Notes: generated by a model not told the origin, from the letters alone. A stretch of 64,000 nucleotides of DNA from Kribbella capetownensis (GCF_004331485.1 NZ_SJKD01000016.1:1-64000), one strand, 5' to 3'; counted from the first letter of the stretch, positions 1-9,014 are shown. Program-made: numbers and translations.

Positions 1-45
1 ATCAAAGGCCAGCGGCCACGGACCGCTACCTCAATTTCCTAGACC

Positions 46-93
46 ACATGTCGCACATCAGTTGGCGGACATGTGTCGCGGATCAGTTGTCGG
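46..93 (+). repeat. Tandem imperfect 23-25 bp repeats, transposon-end-like
   Basis: Two adjacent imperfect copies, at 46-68 and 69-93, share ACATGT, TCGC, ATCAGTTG and CGG in the same order. Short tandem repeats of this kind are typical of transposase-binding sites at the ends of some transposons, for example the Mu-transposase/Tn552-like class. No transposase lies inside the window, so any element would extend leftwards. Element identity is inference; the repeats themselves are seen directly. Confidence 0.45.
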
Positions 94-137
94 ATCACAG
101 CGAACGGGTGGGGACCGCGAGGTCGACGGATCCTGGA

Positions 138-338
138 CTACAGGCGGTCTGCGGTGAGGCCGAATGGCTCCATGACGGCCGGCGAGGTGACGAGTGCCTG
201 CGCCAGCGCCAGAATTCCCAGATAGGTCGGTGAGTACTCGTCGACAGTCATGGACCTGGCGATGCTGCCTTCGAGGAACTCGAACGCCTCGTCGCCCTTC
301 CGATTCCGACTCGGGTCGAAGTGGACCCCACCCATCAC
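138..338 (-). pseudogene. Fragment of an unidentified protein-coding gene (C-terminal part)
   Basis: A minus-strand reading frame ends with TAG at 138-140. Its last ~50 residues look like genuine protein (hydrophobic segment LGILALAQALVTS, end FGLTADRL). I do not recognise the family. Upstream (rightwards) the frame runs into DNA that on the other strand encodes an integrase tail, so the gene is probably cut at about 310-330 by a recombination junction. It lies in a patch of remnants next to a tRNA gene. It could also be a spurious frame. Confidence 0.3.
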
Positions 339-462
339 CCTCCGGGTCTACGCGCACGTCATCCGCCAGCACGCGGACGAGGCTGCTAACACCTTCGCCG
401 CCGCTATCGACGGGGACGACCAGGCCGACACTGCGGAGGGTGACGGTGGAGCGACCGAGTAG
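325..462 (+). pseudogene. Tyrosine recombinase (integrase) C-terminal fragment
   Basis: About 45 codons ending in TAG at 460-462 read TLRVYAHVIRQHADEAANTF followed by an acidic tail. This matches the extreme C-terminus of actinobacterial tyrosine integrases: the catalytic Tyr in a VYxHV context followed by a helix with AAxxF. The rest of the catalytic domain (R, H-x-x-R) is missing upstream, so it is a remnant. Its position 70 bp from a tRNA-Gln gene fits an integrated element that used the tRNA as attachment site and then decayed. Confidence 0.5.
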
Positions 463-468
463 GACCCT

Positions 469-489
469 GTTAGCAAATCCGTTAGCAAA
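469..489 (+). repeat. Direct repeat GTTAGCAAA x2
   Basis: GTTAGCAAA occurs at 469-477 and again at 481-489, a 12-bp period, between the integrase remnant stop and the tRNA-Gln terminator. Paired short repeats beside an integrase gene can be recombinase arm- or core-binding sites. The assignment is only suggestive. Confidence 0.3.
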
Positions 490-522
490 ACCCCGGCTCA
501 GAACCCTTCGAGCCGGGGTTTT
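487..522. terminator. Bidirectional intrinsic terminator
   Basis: A perfect 13-bp stem pairs 487-499 with 510-522 around a 10-nt loop. The arms begin with AAAA and end with TTTT, so each strand has a GC-rich hairpin followed by a U run. It can terminate the minus-strand tRNA-Gln transcript and the plus-strand integrase remnant. Confidence 0.8.
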
Positions 523-528
523 GCGCTG

Positions 529-600
529 CTCCCCCGCCAGGTTTCGATCCTGGTCTTCGAGATTCAAAGTCTCGCGGGCTGCCGATTACCCCACGGGGGA
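529..600 (-). tRNA. tRNA-Gln (anticodon TTG)
   Basis: The minus strand folds as a full cloverleaf. The 7-bp acceptor stem is TCCCCCG/CGGGGGA, the D-arm has a GGG/CCC stem, and the anticodon stem CGAGA/TCTCG carries loop CTTTGAA (anticodon TTG, codon CAA). The variable loop has 4 nt, the T-stem is CCAGG/CCTGG, and the discriminator is G at 529. CCA is not encoded. One oddity is the T-loop, which reads ATCGAAA, with A instead of the near-universal T at position 54. A terminator follows on the same strand, and integrase debris lies beyond it. Confidence 0.85.
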
Positions 601-657
601 TCGTGGTCGCCGGGACAGTTTGCCATGGAGTGGGGTGGACGACACGCTGAGGGGTTC

Positions 658-696
658 CTTACCTACGGGTCCGTAGGTTACGGTAGCGTAGGTAAG
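658..696 (+). promoter_or_regulatory. Overlapping palindromes in the desaturase promoter (TetR-type operator candidate)
   Basis: ACCTACGG-GT-CCGTAGGT (661-678) is a perfect palindrome with 8-bp arms. It is nested in a wider inverted repeat CTTACCTACG (658-667) / CGTAGGTAAG (687-696). It lies 27-65 bp upstream of the desaturase ATG. Fatty-acid desaturase genes in actinobacteria are often controlled by TetR repressors, and a TetR gene follows the desaturase, so this is a plausible operator. Binding is inferred, not shown. Confidence 0.6.
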
Positions 697-722
697 CCGT
701 CCTCCAGCCGAGGGAAACCACC

Positions 723-1730
723 ATGACTCCACCCCCCGTTGCCGCGCCCGAGGCGCCCACCCGCCCTGCGCAGGCCGACGACCTCGACGTGCACACCGGG
801 ACGCTGGGTGGGGAGCAGAAGCGGCCGTGGGAGCAGGTGGCGCTGGCGTTGTTCATCGGGATCCCGTTCCTCGCCGTGCTGGCCGCCGTACCGATCGCCT
901 GGGGCGGGTTCCTGGGGTGGCGCGACGTGGTCCTGGCGGTGGTTTTCTACACGCTCGCCGGCCACGGCATCTCGATCGGTTTCCACCGGCTGTTCACGCA
1001 CAAGTCGTTCAAGCCGAACCGCCCGATGAAGTACGCGCTGGCCATCGCCGGCTCGCTGGCGATCGAGGGCCCGGTGATCCGCTGGGTCGCCGACCACCGC
1101 AAGCACCACAAGTTCTCCGACCGCGACGGCGACCCGCACAGCCCGTGGAAGTACGGTACGAGCCTCGGCGCGCTCACCAAGGGTTTCCTGCACGCGCACA
1201 TCGGCTGGCTGTTCGACACCGAGCAGACCCCGCAGCGGCAGTACGCGCCGGATCTGCTGAAGGACAAGGACGTCGTGCACGTGTCCCGGATGTTCCCGAT
1301 GCTCGTCGCCGTCTCGCTACTGGCGCCGGCCGTCATCGGCGGCCTGTGGTCCTGGTCGATCGAGGGCGCGCTGACGGCGTTCTTCTGGGCCAGCCTGGTC
1401 CGGGTCGCGCTGCTGCACCACGTCACCTGGTCGATCAACTCGATCTGCCACACGATCGGCGACCGGCCGTTCAAGAGCCGGGACAAGTCGGGCAACGTGT
1501 GGTGGCTGGCGATTCTGAGCCAGGGCGAGTCGTGGCACAACCTGCACCACTCGGATCCGACCTGCGCGCGGCACGGCGTACTGAAGGGCCAACTCGACAC
1601 GTCGGCTCGCTGCATCTGGTTCTTCGAGCGGATGGGCTGGGTCAGCGACGTCCGCTGGCCGGTGCGCGAACGCCTGGAGGCCCGCCGCGTCGATGCGACC
1701 GCGAAGACCCCTCTGAAAGCTGCTGCCTGA
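723..1730 (+). CDS. Acyl-CoA (stearoyl-type) fatty acid desaturase
   Basis: This 335-residue membrane di-iron desaturase probably introduces a cis double bond into saturated acyl-CoA or acyl lipids. The three diagnostic histidine boxes are present: HRLFTH (88-93), HRKHH (125-129) and HNLHH (272-276). Hydrophobic spans at about 38-80 and 190-235 fit the usual four-helix topology with the His boxes on the cytosolic face. Length and box spacing match the bacterial DesA3/acyl-CoA desaturase family. The ATG at 723 follows a GAGGG ribosome-binding site. The palindromic promoter and downstream TetR gene suggest repression tuned to membrane lipid state. The electron donor partner is not adjacent. Confidence 0.9.
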   Translation: MTPPPVAAPEAPTRPAQADDLDVHTGTLGGEQKRPWEQVALALFIGIPFLAVLAAVPIAWGGFLGWRDVVLAVVFYTLAGHGISIGFHRLFTHKSFKPNRPMKYALAIAGSLAIEGPVIRWVADHRKHHKFSDRDGDPHSPWKYGTSLGALTKGFLHAHIGWLFDTEQTPQRQYAPDLLKDKDVVHVSRMFPMLVAVSLLAPAVIGGLWSWSIEGALTAFFWASLVRVALLHHVTWSINSICHTIGDRPFKSRDKSGNVWWLAILSQGESWHNLHHSDPTCARHGVLKGQLDTSARCIWFFERMGWVSDVRWPVRERLEARRVDATAKTPLKAAA

Positions 1731-1799
1731 AACAGTGCGCAGCGGTAAATCGGCCACCGGCAACACCGAAGTACGGCATGATGCTGACGTGATCTCGAC

Positions 1800-2441
1800 G
1801 TGACGGAACCCAAACCGCGGCGGTCCGGCCGGATCCGGATGACGAGTGCCGAGCGTCGCGAGCAACTCATCACCATCGCCCGCGGCCTGTTCGCCCAGAA
1901 GGGGTACGAGGCGACGTCGGTGGAGGAGATCGCGGCCCGCGCCGAGGTCTCCAAGCCGGTCGTCTACGAACACTTCGGCGGCAAGGAAGGCCTGTACGCC
2001 GTGGTCGTGGACCGCGAGGTACGGGCGCTGCTCGACGGCGTGACCCAGTCGCTGACGGCCGGACGGGCGCACGAACTGGTCGAGCAGGCCGCGCTCGCGT
2101 TGCTGGACTACATCGAGAACAACTCCGACGGCTTCCGGATCCTGGTCCGGGATTCGCCGGTCGGGTCGTCCACCGGCTCGTTCATCTCGATCCTCAGCGA
2201 CGTCGCGACCAGGGTCGAGCACATCCTCGCCGAGGAGTTCAAGCGCCGCGGCCTGGACCCGAAGAACGCCCCGATGTACGCCCAGATGCTGGTCGGCATG
2301 GTCGCGCTGACCGGCCAGTGGTGGCTGGACGCCCGCCGCCCGAAGAAGCCGGACGTCGCCGCCCACCTGGTCAACCTCGCCTGGAACGGCCTGTCCGGCC
2401 TCGAAGCCAAGCCGACGCTGTCGACCCGCCCGCACAAGTAG
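1800..2441 (+). CDS. TetR family transcriptional regulator
   Basis: The product has 213 residues. The N-terminal TetR helix-turn-helix is clear at about 20-65 (LFAQKGYEATSVEEIAARA followed by KPVVYEHFGGKEGLY). The all-helical C-terminal ligand domain contains GMVALTGQWWLDA. It starts at GTG 1800 or, alternatively, at ATG 1839; neither has a strong ribosome-binding site. It lies 70 bp downstream of the desaturase on the same strand. The promoter palindromes at 658-696 are the natural candidate target, giving a lipid-biosynthesis repressor role by context only. Confidence 0.85.
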   Translation: MTEPKPRRSGRIRMTSAERREQLITIARGLFAQKGYEATSVEEIAARAEVSKPVVYEHFGGKEGLYAVVVDREVRALLDGVTQSLTAGRAHELVEQAALALLDYIENNSDGFRILVRDSPVGSSTGSFISILSDVATRVEHILAEEFKRRGLDPKNAPMYAQMLVGMVALTGQWWLDARRPKKPDVAAHLVNLAWNGLSGLEAKPTLSTRPHK

Positions 2442-2489
2442 CAAGCACAAGTAACAACCTCTGGTCGTACGCCGAGATCCGCCCGCGGC

Positions 2490-3713
2490 ATGACCCCTGC
2501 GCCGCGACCGGGCCGTACCCTGGCCCGCATGACGGGGATCCTGACCGCGCGGCCCGTGCCTGCCCGCAGCAAGGCGTTCGACCTGCTGCTGGCCGGCAGC
2601 CTGTGCATGGTCTTCGGCCTGCTGTCGATCGCGCAGGCCGGTTTCGAAGGCATCCTCGGCTTCGGCATGCTGGTGCCGCTGATCTGGCGCCGCACCCATC
2701 CCGCACTCGTCTTCTTCGGCGTCTCCGCGGTCGCCTCGGTGCAGTGGCTGTTCGGCGCCCAGCTGATGCCGGCCAACGTCGGCCTGCTCGTCGCCCTCTA
2801 CACGATCTCCGTGTACGGCGAGGTCCGCTACAGCCGGATCGCGCTCGGGATCGGCGGCCTCGGCGTCCTGATGGCGACGTCGCGGTACTGGACGAACTCC
2901 GACTGGCGCCAGCAGGTGACCATGATGGTTGCCCTCGGCGCGCTGGTCTTCGGCGTCTGGGCATTCGGCGAACGCCGCCGTACCCGAGGCCTGTACGTCG
3001 CCCAGCTCGAGGAACGCGCGGACCAGCTGGAACGCGACCGCGACCGCGAGGCCAAGCTGGCCGTGTCCAACGAGCGGACCCGGATCGCGCGGGAGATCCA
3101 CGACGTGGTCGCGCACGGCCTGTCGATCATGATCGTCCAGGCCGACGGCGGACTGTACGCCGCGGACAAGTCACCGGAGCAGGCGAAGAAGGCGCTGGCC
3201 ACGATCGGTGACACCGGACGCGCCAGTCTGACCGAGATGCGCAAGATGCTCGGCCTGCTCAAGCAGGACGAGCAGCCTGGGCTCGACCCGAACCAGCCCC
3301 GCCCGCAACCGGGCGTCTCCTCCCTGCCCGAGCTGATCGACAACGTCCGCGACGCCGGGCTCACCGTCGACTACGAGGTGACCGGCGAGCCGCGTGACCT
3401 GGAGGCGTTGCTGGGCCTGACGGCGTACCGGATCGTGCAGGAAGGCCTGACCAACACGCTGAAACACGCCGGGCCGGGAGCGCGAACCTCCGTCCTGCTG
3501 GACTTCGGTCACGAGATGCTGACCGTGGTGGTCACCGACGACGGCCGGGGTGCCGGGGTCGCGCCGAGCGCGGATCCGGGGCACGGCCTGGTGGGGATGC
3601 GGCAGCGCGCCTCGATCTCGGGCGGTACGGTGAGCGCCGGACCGAAGGCGGGTGGCGGTTACGAGGTGATCGCCAAACTCCCGTACCACCTTCCGACTGG
3701 AGGCGACCAGTGA
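2490..3713 (+). CDS. NarL-class sensor histidine kinase
   Basis: The product has 407 residues. The N-terminal half (about 30-160) is a block of five or so membrane helices with no large extracellular domain. A short coiled linker (165-190) follows, then a HisKA_3 dimerisation domain with phospho-acceptor His204 in REIHDVVAHG, then a HATPase_c domain (TAYRIVQEGLTNTLKHA and DDGRG). Intramembrane-sensing kinases of this type often detect cell-envelope stress or drugs. Its partner regulator and an ABC exporter lie directly downstream. A start at ATG 2529 is also possible, as neither has a clear ribosome-binding site. Confidence 0.88.
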   Translation: MTPAPRPGRTLARMTGILTARPVPARSKAFDLLLAGSLCMVFGLLSIAQAGFEGILGFGMLVPLIWRRTHPALVFFGVSAVASVQWLFGAQLMPANVGLLVALYTISVYGEVRYSRIALGIGGLGVLMATSRYWTNSDWRQQVTMMVALGALVFGVWAFGERRRTRGLYVAQLEERADQLERDRDREAKLAVSNERTRIAREIHDVVAHGLSIMIVQADGGLYAADKSPEQAKKALATIGDTGRASLTEMRKMLGLLKQDEQPGLDPNQPRPQPGVSSLPELIDNVRDAGLTVDYEVTGEPRDLEALLGLTAYRIVQEGLTNTLKHAGPGARTSVLLDFGHEMLTVVVTDDGRGAGVAPSADPGHGLVGMRQRASISGGTVSAGPKAGGGYEVIAKLPYHLPTGGDQ

Positions 3714-3787
3714 GCGAGCGCAGCGAGTGAACAAGAGGAACGGCACCCTTATCGGTCACGCCGGAACCGAGCGAAGCGAGGTGGAGG
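3711..3787 (+). repeat. GAGCGAGCGCAGCGAG-type short repeats
   Basis: Two related motifs flank the short kinase-regulator gap: GAGCGAGCGCAGCGAGTGAA starting at 3712, overlapping the kinase TGA stop, and GAACCGAGCGAAGCGAGG near 3767-3784. Such GAGCG(A/C)AGCGAG motifs are seen dispersed in high-GC actinobacterial genomes. Their role here is unknown. Confidence 0.4.
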
Positions 3788-3788
3788 T

Positions 3789-4457
3789 GTGACCGATGAC
3801 GTGATCAGGGTCTTCCTCGTGGACGACCAGGAGCTCGTCAGGGCCGGGTTCACCATGCTGGTGGACTCGCAGCCGGACATGCGGGTGGTCGGCCAGGCCG
3901 GCGACGGCGGCGAGGCGGTGGAGAAGATCCAGGTGACCGCCTGCGACGTCGTACTGATGGACGTCCGGATGCCTCGCCTCGACGGTGTGGAGGCCACCCA
4001 GCGGCTCCAGTCGTTGCCGCAGGCACCGAAGGTGATCGTGCTGACCACGTTCGACCTGGACGAGTACGCGTTCGCCGCGATCAAAGCCGGCGCGGCCGGC
4101 TTCCTGCTCAAGAACACGCCACCGGCCGATCTGTTGTCCGCGATCCGCCAGGTGTACTCCGGTGACGCGGTGGTCTCCCCCAGTACGACGAAGCGGCTGC
4201 TGGAGCATTTCGCCGGCGCGCTGCCCGACGCCGAGACCGAGCGGCCGGATCTGGCCGAGTTGACCGCCCGCGAGCGCGAGGTCCTGCTCGAGGTCGCCCG
4301 CGGCCTGTCGAACACCGAGATCGCCCAGCTGTTCACGTTGTCCGAGGCAACGGTCAAGACGCACATCGGCCGGATCCTGGCCAAGACCGGGCTGCGCGAC
4401 CGGGTCGCCCTGGTGGTACTGGGCTACGAAACGGGACTGGTCCGGCCGACCAAGTAA
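3789..4457 (+). CDS. NarL/LuxR-type response regulator
   Basis: The product has 222 residues. The receiver domain carries the acidic pair D12-D13, phospho-acceptor D58 (VVLMDVRMPR) and conserved Lys108 (LLKNT). The C-terminal LuxR helix-turn-helix spans about 155-210 (LTAREREVLLEVARGLSNTE, then VKTHIGRILAK). The GTG start at 3789 is supported by GTGGAGG at 3781-3787. It pairs with the upstream kinase and is the likely activator of the ABC exporter genes 100 bp downstream. Confidence 0.93.
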   Translation: MTDDVIRVFLVDDQELVRAGFTMLVDSQPDMRVVGQAGDGGEAVEKIQVTACDVVLMDVRMPRLDGVEATQRLQSLPQAPKVIVLTTFDLDEYAFAAIKAGAAGFLLKNTPPADLLSAIRQVYSGDAVVSPSTTKRLLEHFAGALPDAETERPDLAELTAREREVLLEVARGLSNTEIAQLFTLSEATVKTHIGRILAKTGLRDRVALVVLGYETGLVRPTK

Positions 4458-4560
4458 TACTCAGGTAGTACTCCGACTCCAGCCTGCGGTCCGACGAGAT
4501 CCGGTGCTGGAATCACTAACTTCTTGACCAACGTCAGGTTCAGTTGAATCAAGGAGTGAC

Positions 4561-5340
<780 letters not shown>

Positions 5341-5341
5341 G

Positions 5342-7801
5342 GTGCGACGTTCGATTCTCTCCTCGCTGCGCGCCCACCTGGGCCGCCTGGTCGCCGCCTG
5401 TCTGGCGATCGTGCTGGGGGTCGGTTTCGGCACCCTGGCGATGACCGCGCACGGGTCGGCGTCGCACGGCGTCGACACGACGATCGGGGCGCAGTACCGC
5501 GGGGTCGACGCCCTGGTCTACCCGGAGAACGCCGAGATCACCTCGGCGGACCTGGCCAAGGTCCAGAAGGTGCCAGCGGCCGCGTCCGTGGTCACGCTGA
5601 CCACCGCCTACCTCGATGCGTCGTACCCCGGGCTGGTCCGGGACGAGGCCCTCGAGATCGACGCGCTGTACGACACCACCAAGATCGCCGGGCCCGGTGC
5701 GTCCTCCGGCCGGTTGCCGACCGCAACGAACGAGATCGCGCTGCCGGCCAAGCTGGCGGAGAAGCACAAGGTCTCGGTCGGCCAGAAGCTCCGGCTCACC
5801 TCGTGGAACAACAAGTCGTGGAACGTCACCGTGGTCGGTCTGCTGGACGACGAGAACTCGGTCGGCCAGGCGCATGGCGTCGCCACCCCGGCGGCGGTGA
5901 AGATCTTCGAGCCGGACGGCTTCACCCGGGCGGTCGCGATCGCGGCGAAGCCCGGCGTGGACCAGGAGGCGCTCGCCGCCGCCGTCCAGAACGTCGTCCC
6001 GCACGCTCTGAAGGTCTACACCGGTGACGAGTGGATCGACCACGAGGTGAAGGGCTTCACCAACGGCATCGACGTCCTCGGCGGTGTGTTCGGCATGTTC
6101 GCGGTGATCGCGCTGTTCGTCGCCTGCCTGGTGATCGGCAACACCTTCACGATCGTGATCGCCCAGCGCACCCGGGAGATGGCGCTGCTGCGCTGTGTCG
6201 GCGCGTCCCGCCGGCAGGTGTTCTCCTCCGTCCTCGCGGAGGCGAGCGTGGTCGGCGTGGTCGCGTCCGCGATCGGTGTCGTGTTCGGAGTCGCGCTCTC
6301 CGCGTTGGCGCTGGCGCTCGCCCGCGAGTTCGACTGGGGCATCCCGCCGGTGCCGCTGCACCTGGACGTGTGGTCGGTGCTGCTACCGCTGCTGCTGGGG
6401 ACCGTGGCAACCATCGTGGCTGCCGTCGTACCGGCTCGCCGGGCGACTCGGGTCGCGCCGCTCGCGGCGCTTCGTCCCGAGGCCGCTCCGGCCGCCGGGT
6501 CCAAGGCCGGCGTAGTGCGGTTGGTCCTCGGCTTCCTGTTGCTCGCGGGTGGCGGCCTGCTGCTTGCTGCCGGGGCGGGGAGTCACCAGGTGATCGTCGG
6601 CGTGGCCGGCGGCGCGCTGTCGTTCCTCGGCGTCCTCGCGGTCGGTTCGCTGCTGGTGCCGGCGCTGATCCGAGTGCTCGGCGCGCTGCCGGCCCGAACC
6701 GGCGTACCGTCGCGGATCGCCGTCGCGAACGCGGTCCGGAATCCGAAGCGTACGGCGGCCACTACCTCGGCACTGCTGATCGGTGTGACCCTGATCAGCC
6801 TGACCTGTGTCGGGATCGCGTCGGTGCGCAAGACGTTCGACGTGTCGATGGACAGTCAGTACCCCGTCGACCTCGTGGTGCGGGCATACAACGACAAGAT
6901 GCCGGCCAGTGCCGAGCAGCAACTGCGTGACATCAAGGGCATCACGCAGGTGGTCCCGGTCAGCCAGGTGACGCTCAAGGCGGGCGCTCAGCAGGTGCCG
7001 GTGACCGGGATCGACCAGGCCGGAGCCGGCGCGGTCATCCACGACCCGACGCTGGTCGGTCAGCTGAAGCCGGGTACGGCGCTGCTCGACTACCAGACCA
7101 TGAACGGATTGGACATCAAGAGCGGTACCCCGATCACGCTCGTCTCCGGCAAGCACAAGTTGACGGTCACGGCGCAAGGCGCCACCGGGCTGGACCCGAT
7201 GACGATCACGGCCGCGGACCTCGCGAAGCTCGTCCCGAACGCCGCGGTGAACGGATTCTGGGTGGCGTCCGACCCGAAGGCGGACGGATCGCAGGTGATC
7301 GACTCGGTGGAGCAGTCGATCCCGACGGTCAAGGATCTGTCCGTCAGCGGCGGCCTGGCCGAACGGACCAGCTACACGAAGATCTTCGACGTCCTGCTGC
7401 TCGTCGGCATCGGTCTGCTCGGGGTCTCGGTCCTGATCGCCCTGGTCGGTGTGGGCAACACGCTCAGCCTGTCGGTGCTGGAACGGACCCGGGAGAACGC
7501 ACTGCTCCGGGCCATGGGTCTGACCCGGCGCCAGTTGCGCGGCATGCTCGCGGTCGAGTCGTTGCTGATGGCACTGGTCGCGGCCGCGCTCGGCATCGTC
7601 CTCGGTCTCATCTACGGCTGGACCGGGACCAGCGCCCTGATGGGCGGCCAGACCGTCGACGGTGGCGTCGAGTACGCCGTACCCGTCACGCTGCTGGTCG
7701 CGATCGCCGCGGTCGCCGCCGTGGCCGGCCTGCTCGCGTCGGTCCTGCCGGCCCGGCGGGCTGCCAAGGTCGCTCCCGCCGGCGCTCTGGCAACCGAGTA
7801 G
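5342..7801 (+). CDS. FtsX-domain ABC transporter permease (two FtsX modules)
   Basis: From GTG 5342 the product has 819 residues. An N-terminal membrane helix is followed by a MacB-like extracellular domain. FtsX module 1 (about 240-370) contains the characteristic ALLRCVGASRRQV coupling motif. Four further helices and a second extracellular domain follow, then FtsX module 2 with ALLRAMGLTRRQL near the C-terminus. This 10-helix duplicated layout is typical of actinobacterial exporters working with a single MacB-type ATPase. It ends directly against the convergent VOC gene (stop 7801 versus 7802). Confidence 0.92.
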   Translation: MRRSILSSLRAHLGRLVAACLAIVLGVGFGTLAMTAHGSASHGVDTTIGAQYRGVDALVYPENAEITSADLAKVQKVPAAASVVTLTTAYLDASYPGLVRDEALEIDALYDTTKIAGPGASSGRLPTATNEIALPAKLAEKHKVSVGQKLRLTSWNNKSWNVTVVGLLDDENSVGQAHGVATPAAVKIFEPDGFTRAVAIAAKPGVDQEALAAAVQNVVPHALKVYTGDEWIDHEVKGFTNGIDVLGGVFGMFAVIALFVACLVIGNTFTIVIAQRTREMALLRCVGASRRQVFSSVLAEASVVGVVASAIGVVFGVALSALALALAREFDWGIPPVPLHLDVWSVLLPLLLGTVATIVAAVVPARRATRVAPLAALRPEAAPAAGSKAGVVRLVLGFLLLAGGGLLLAAGAGSHQVIVGVAGGALSFLGVLAVGSLLVPALIRVLGALPARTGVPSRIAVANAVRNPKRTAATTSALLIGVTLISLTCVGIASVRKTFDVSMDSQYPVDLVVRAYNDKMPASAEQQLRDIKGITQVVPVSQVTLKAGAQQVPVTGIDQAGAGAVIHDPTLVGQLKPGTALLDYQTMNGLDIKSGTPITLVSGKHKLTVTAQGATGLDPMTITAADLAKLVPNAAVNGFWVASDPKADGSQVIDSVEQSIPTVKDLSVSGGLAERTSYTKIFDVLLLVGIGLLGVSVLIALVGVGNTLSLSVLERTRENALLRAMGLTRRQLRGMLAVESLLMALVAAALGIVLGLIYGWTGTSALMGGQTVDGGVEYAVPVTLLVAIAAVAAVAGLLASVLPARRAAKVAPAGALATE

Positions 7802-8149
7802 TCAGACGATCTCGACCCGATTCCCGTGGCCGTCGGCGGTGTGGAACCGCCGGCGGCCCGGGATCGTCTCGTTGTCCCAGGTCACCGGATAACCGAGCTC
7901 GGTGAGCTTGGCAGCCAGCGCATCCAGGTCGTCCACCGCCAGTGCCGGGTGCGCCTTCTTCGCCGGGCGGAAGTCCTGCTCCACGCCGACATGCACCTCC
8001 GCAGCACCTTCCTTGAACCAGCAGCCGCCCCGAGCCTTCAGCAACTCCGGCTTCTCCACCTCGGCCATCCCGAGCGCGTCCCGGTAGAAGGCCCGCGCGA
8101 CGTCCTCCCCGTCAGGCGGACAGGACACCTGCACATGATCAAGCCGCAT
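7802..8149 (-). CDS. VOC (glyoxalase/bleomycin-resistance fold) protein
   Basis: The product has 115 residues and begins MRLDHVQVSCPP. Pairs of beta-alpha-beta-beta-beta units are visible: RAFYRDALGM, and the C-terminal HTADGHGNRVEIV with its metal-binding Glu. This is a small single-domain vicinal-oxygen-chelate protein; the substrate cannot be told. The ATG at 8149 follows GGAGAGCTGAGG. It starts 2 nt after the methyltransferase stop, so the two are one operon under the MarR operator region at 8964-9014. Confidence 0.85.
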   Translation of the reverse strand: MRLDHVQVSCPPDGEDVARAFYRDALGMAEVEKPELLKARGGCWFKEGAAEVHVGVEQDFRPAKKAHPALAVDDLDALAAKLTELGYPVTWDNETIPGRRRFHTADGHGNRVEIV

Positions 8150-8151
8150 CC

Positions 8152-8940
8152 TCAGCTCTCCTTCTTCTGAGCCACCGCGAAGATCCGCCGGAACGGCAGC
8201 AGGGTCCCGTAGTCCCGTTGCGGGTACGCCTCCGCCAACCGAGCGCCGTACTCCGCCTCGAACTGCACCCGCAGGTCGTCCGGCAGCGACTGCAACACCG
8301 GCCGCGCGCCGGTCCCCTTCACCCACTCCAGTACGGCGTTGTCGCCCTGCAGCACGTGGAAGTACGTCGTCTCCCACGCGTCGACGACACACCCTTCAGC
8401 ACTGAGTACGTCGATGTACTCCGCCGGACCGGGGACGTCGGGGCGCAGCGACGTGTCCTTCGCGTACTCCGCGTACGGCTCGGTGGCAGCAAGGTCGCGC
8501 AGGATCGAGTGCGACGGGGCGTTGCCGTTGCCGGGGATCTGGATCGCCAGCCACCCACCCGGTCGCAGCGCGTTCACGAAGCCGGGCAGCAGGTCCACCT
8601 GCTCAGGGACCCACTGCAGGGTCGCGTTGGTGACGATCACATCGATCGAGCCGGCCGGCGCAGACCATTCGCGTACGTCGCCGAGCTCGAAGGTCAGCCG
8701 GTCGTCGGCGTACTGCTGTGCCGCCTCGAGCATCGGGGGCGAGTTGTCGATGCCGACGATGGTTGCCTCCGGCCACACCTCCCGCAGCGTGACGGTCAGG
8801 CCGCCGGGACCACAGCCGAGATCGACGACCGTGCGGACGTCCTCGGCCCGGACCCGGCCGACCAGATCCGCGTACGGCCGGCCGCGTTCGTCGGCGTACG
8901 TGCCGTACTGGACTGGATTCCACACCGGTGACGTGCGCAT
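8152..8940 (-). CDS. tam: Trans-aconitate 2-methyltransferase-like SAM methyltransferase
   Basis: The product has 262 residues. The class I SAM-binding motif is VVDLGCGPGGLT, followed by VGIDNSPPML and VTNATLQWVPE, all characteristic of the Tam family. Tam methylates trans-aconitate, a spontaneous isomer of the TCA intermediate, but close homologues differ in substrate. The length is typical. The ATG at 8940 is chosen because the family starts just before the WNPVQY segment. A longer open frame upstream is a high-GC artefact. The gene is divergent from marR and leads a two-gene operon with the VOC protein. Confidence 0.82.
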   Translation of the reverse strand: MRTSPVWNPVQYGTYADERGRPYADLVGRVRAEDVRTVVDLGCGPGGLTVTLREVWPEATIVGIDNSPPMLEAAQQYADDRLTFELGDVREWSAPAGSIDVIVTNATLQWVPEQVDLLPGFVNALRPGGWLAIQIPGNGNAPSHSILRDLAATEPYAEYAKDTSLRPDVPGPAEYIDVLSAEGCVVDAWETTYFHVLQGDNAVLEWVKGTGARPVLQSLPDDLRVQFEAEYGARLAEAYPQRDYGTLLPFRRIFAVAQKKES

Positions 8941-8963
8941 GGCGATCACCTCTCTGACGCATT

Positions 8964-9014
8964 TATCTTGATGTCGAGATACTCTAGTCCTCCCACTTGT
9001 CTTGATGTCAAGAC
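8964..9014. promoter_or_regulatory. Two MarR-type operator palindromes in the tam/marR divergent promoter
   Basis: TATCTTGATGTCGAGATA (8964-8981) and GTCTTGATGTCAAGAC (8999-9014) share a TCTTGATGTC core. The second has perfect 7-bp arms. A further half-site TCTTGATG follows at 9016. They lie between the divergent methyltransferase and MarR genes. MarR proteins usually bind such 16-18 bp palindromes and repress both directions, so autoregulation plus control of tam-VOC is the simple reading. Confidence 0.75.
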
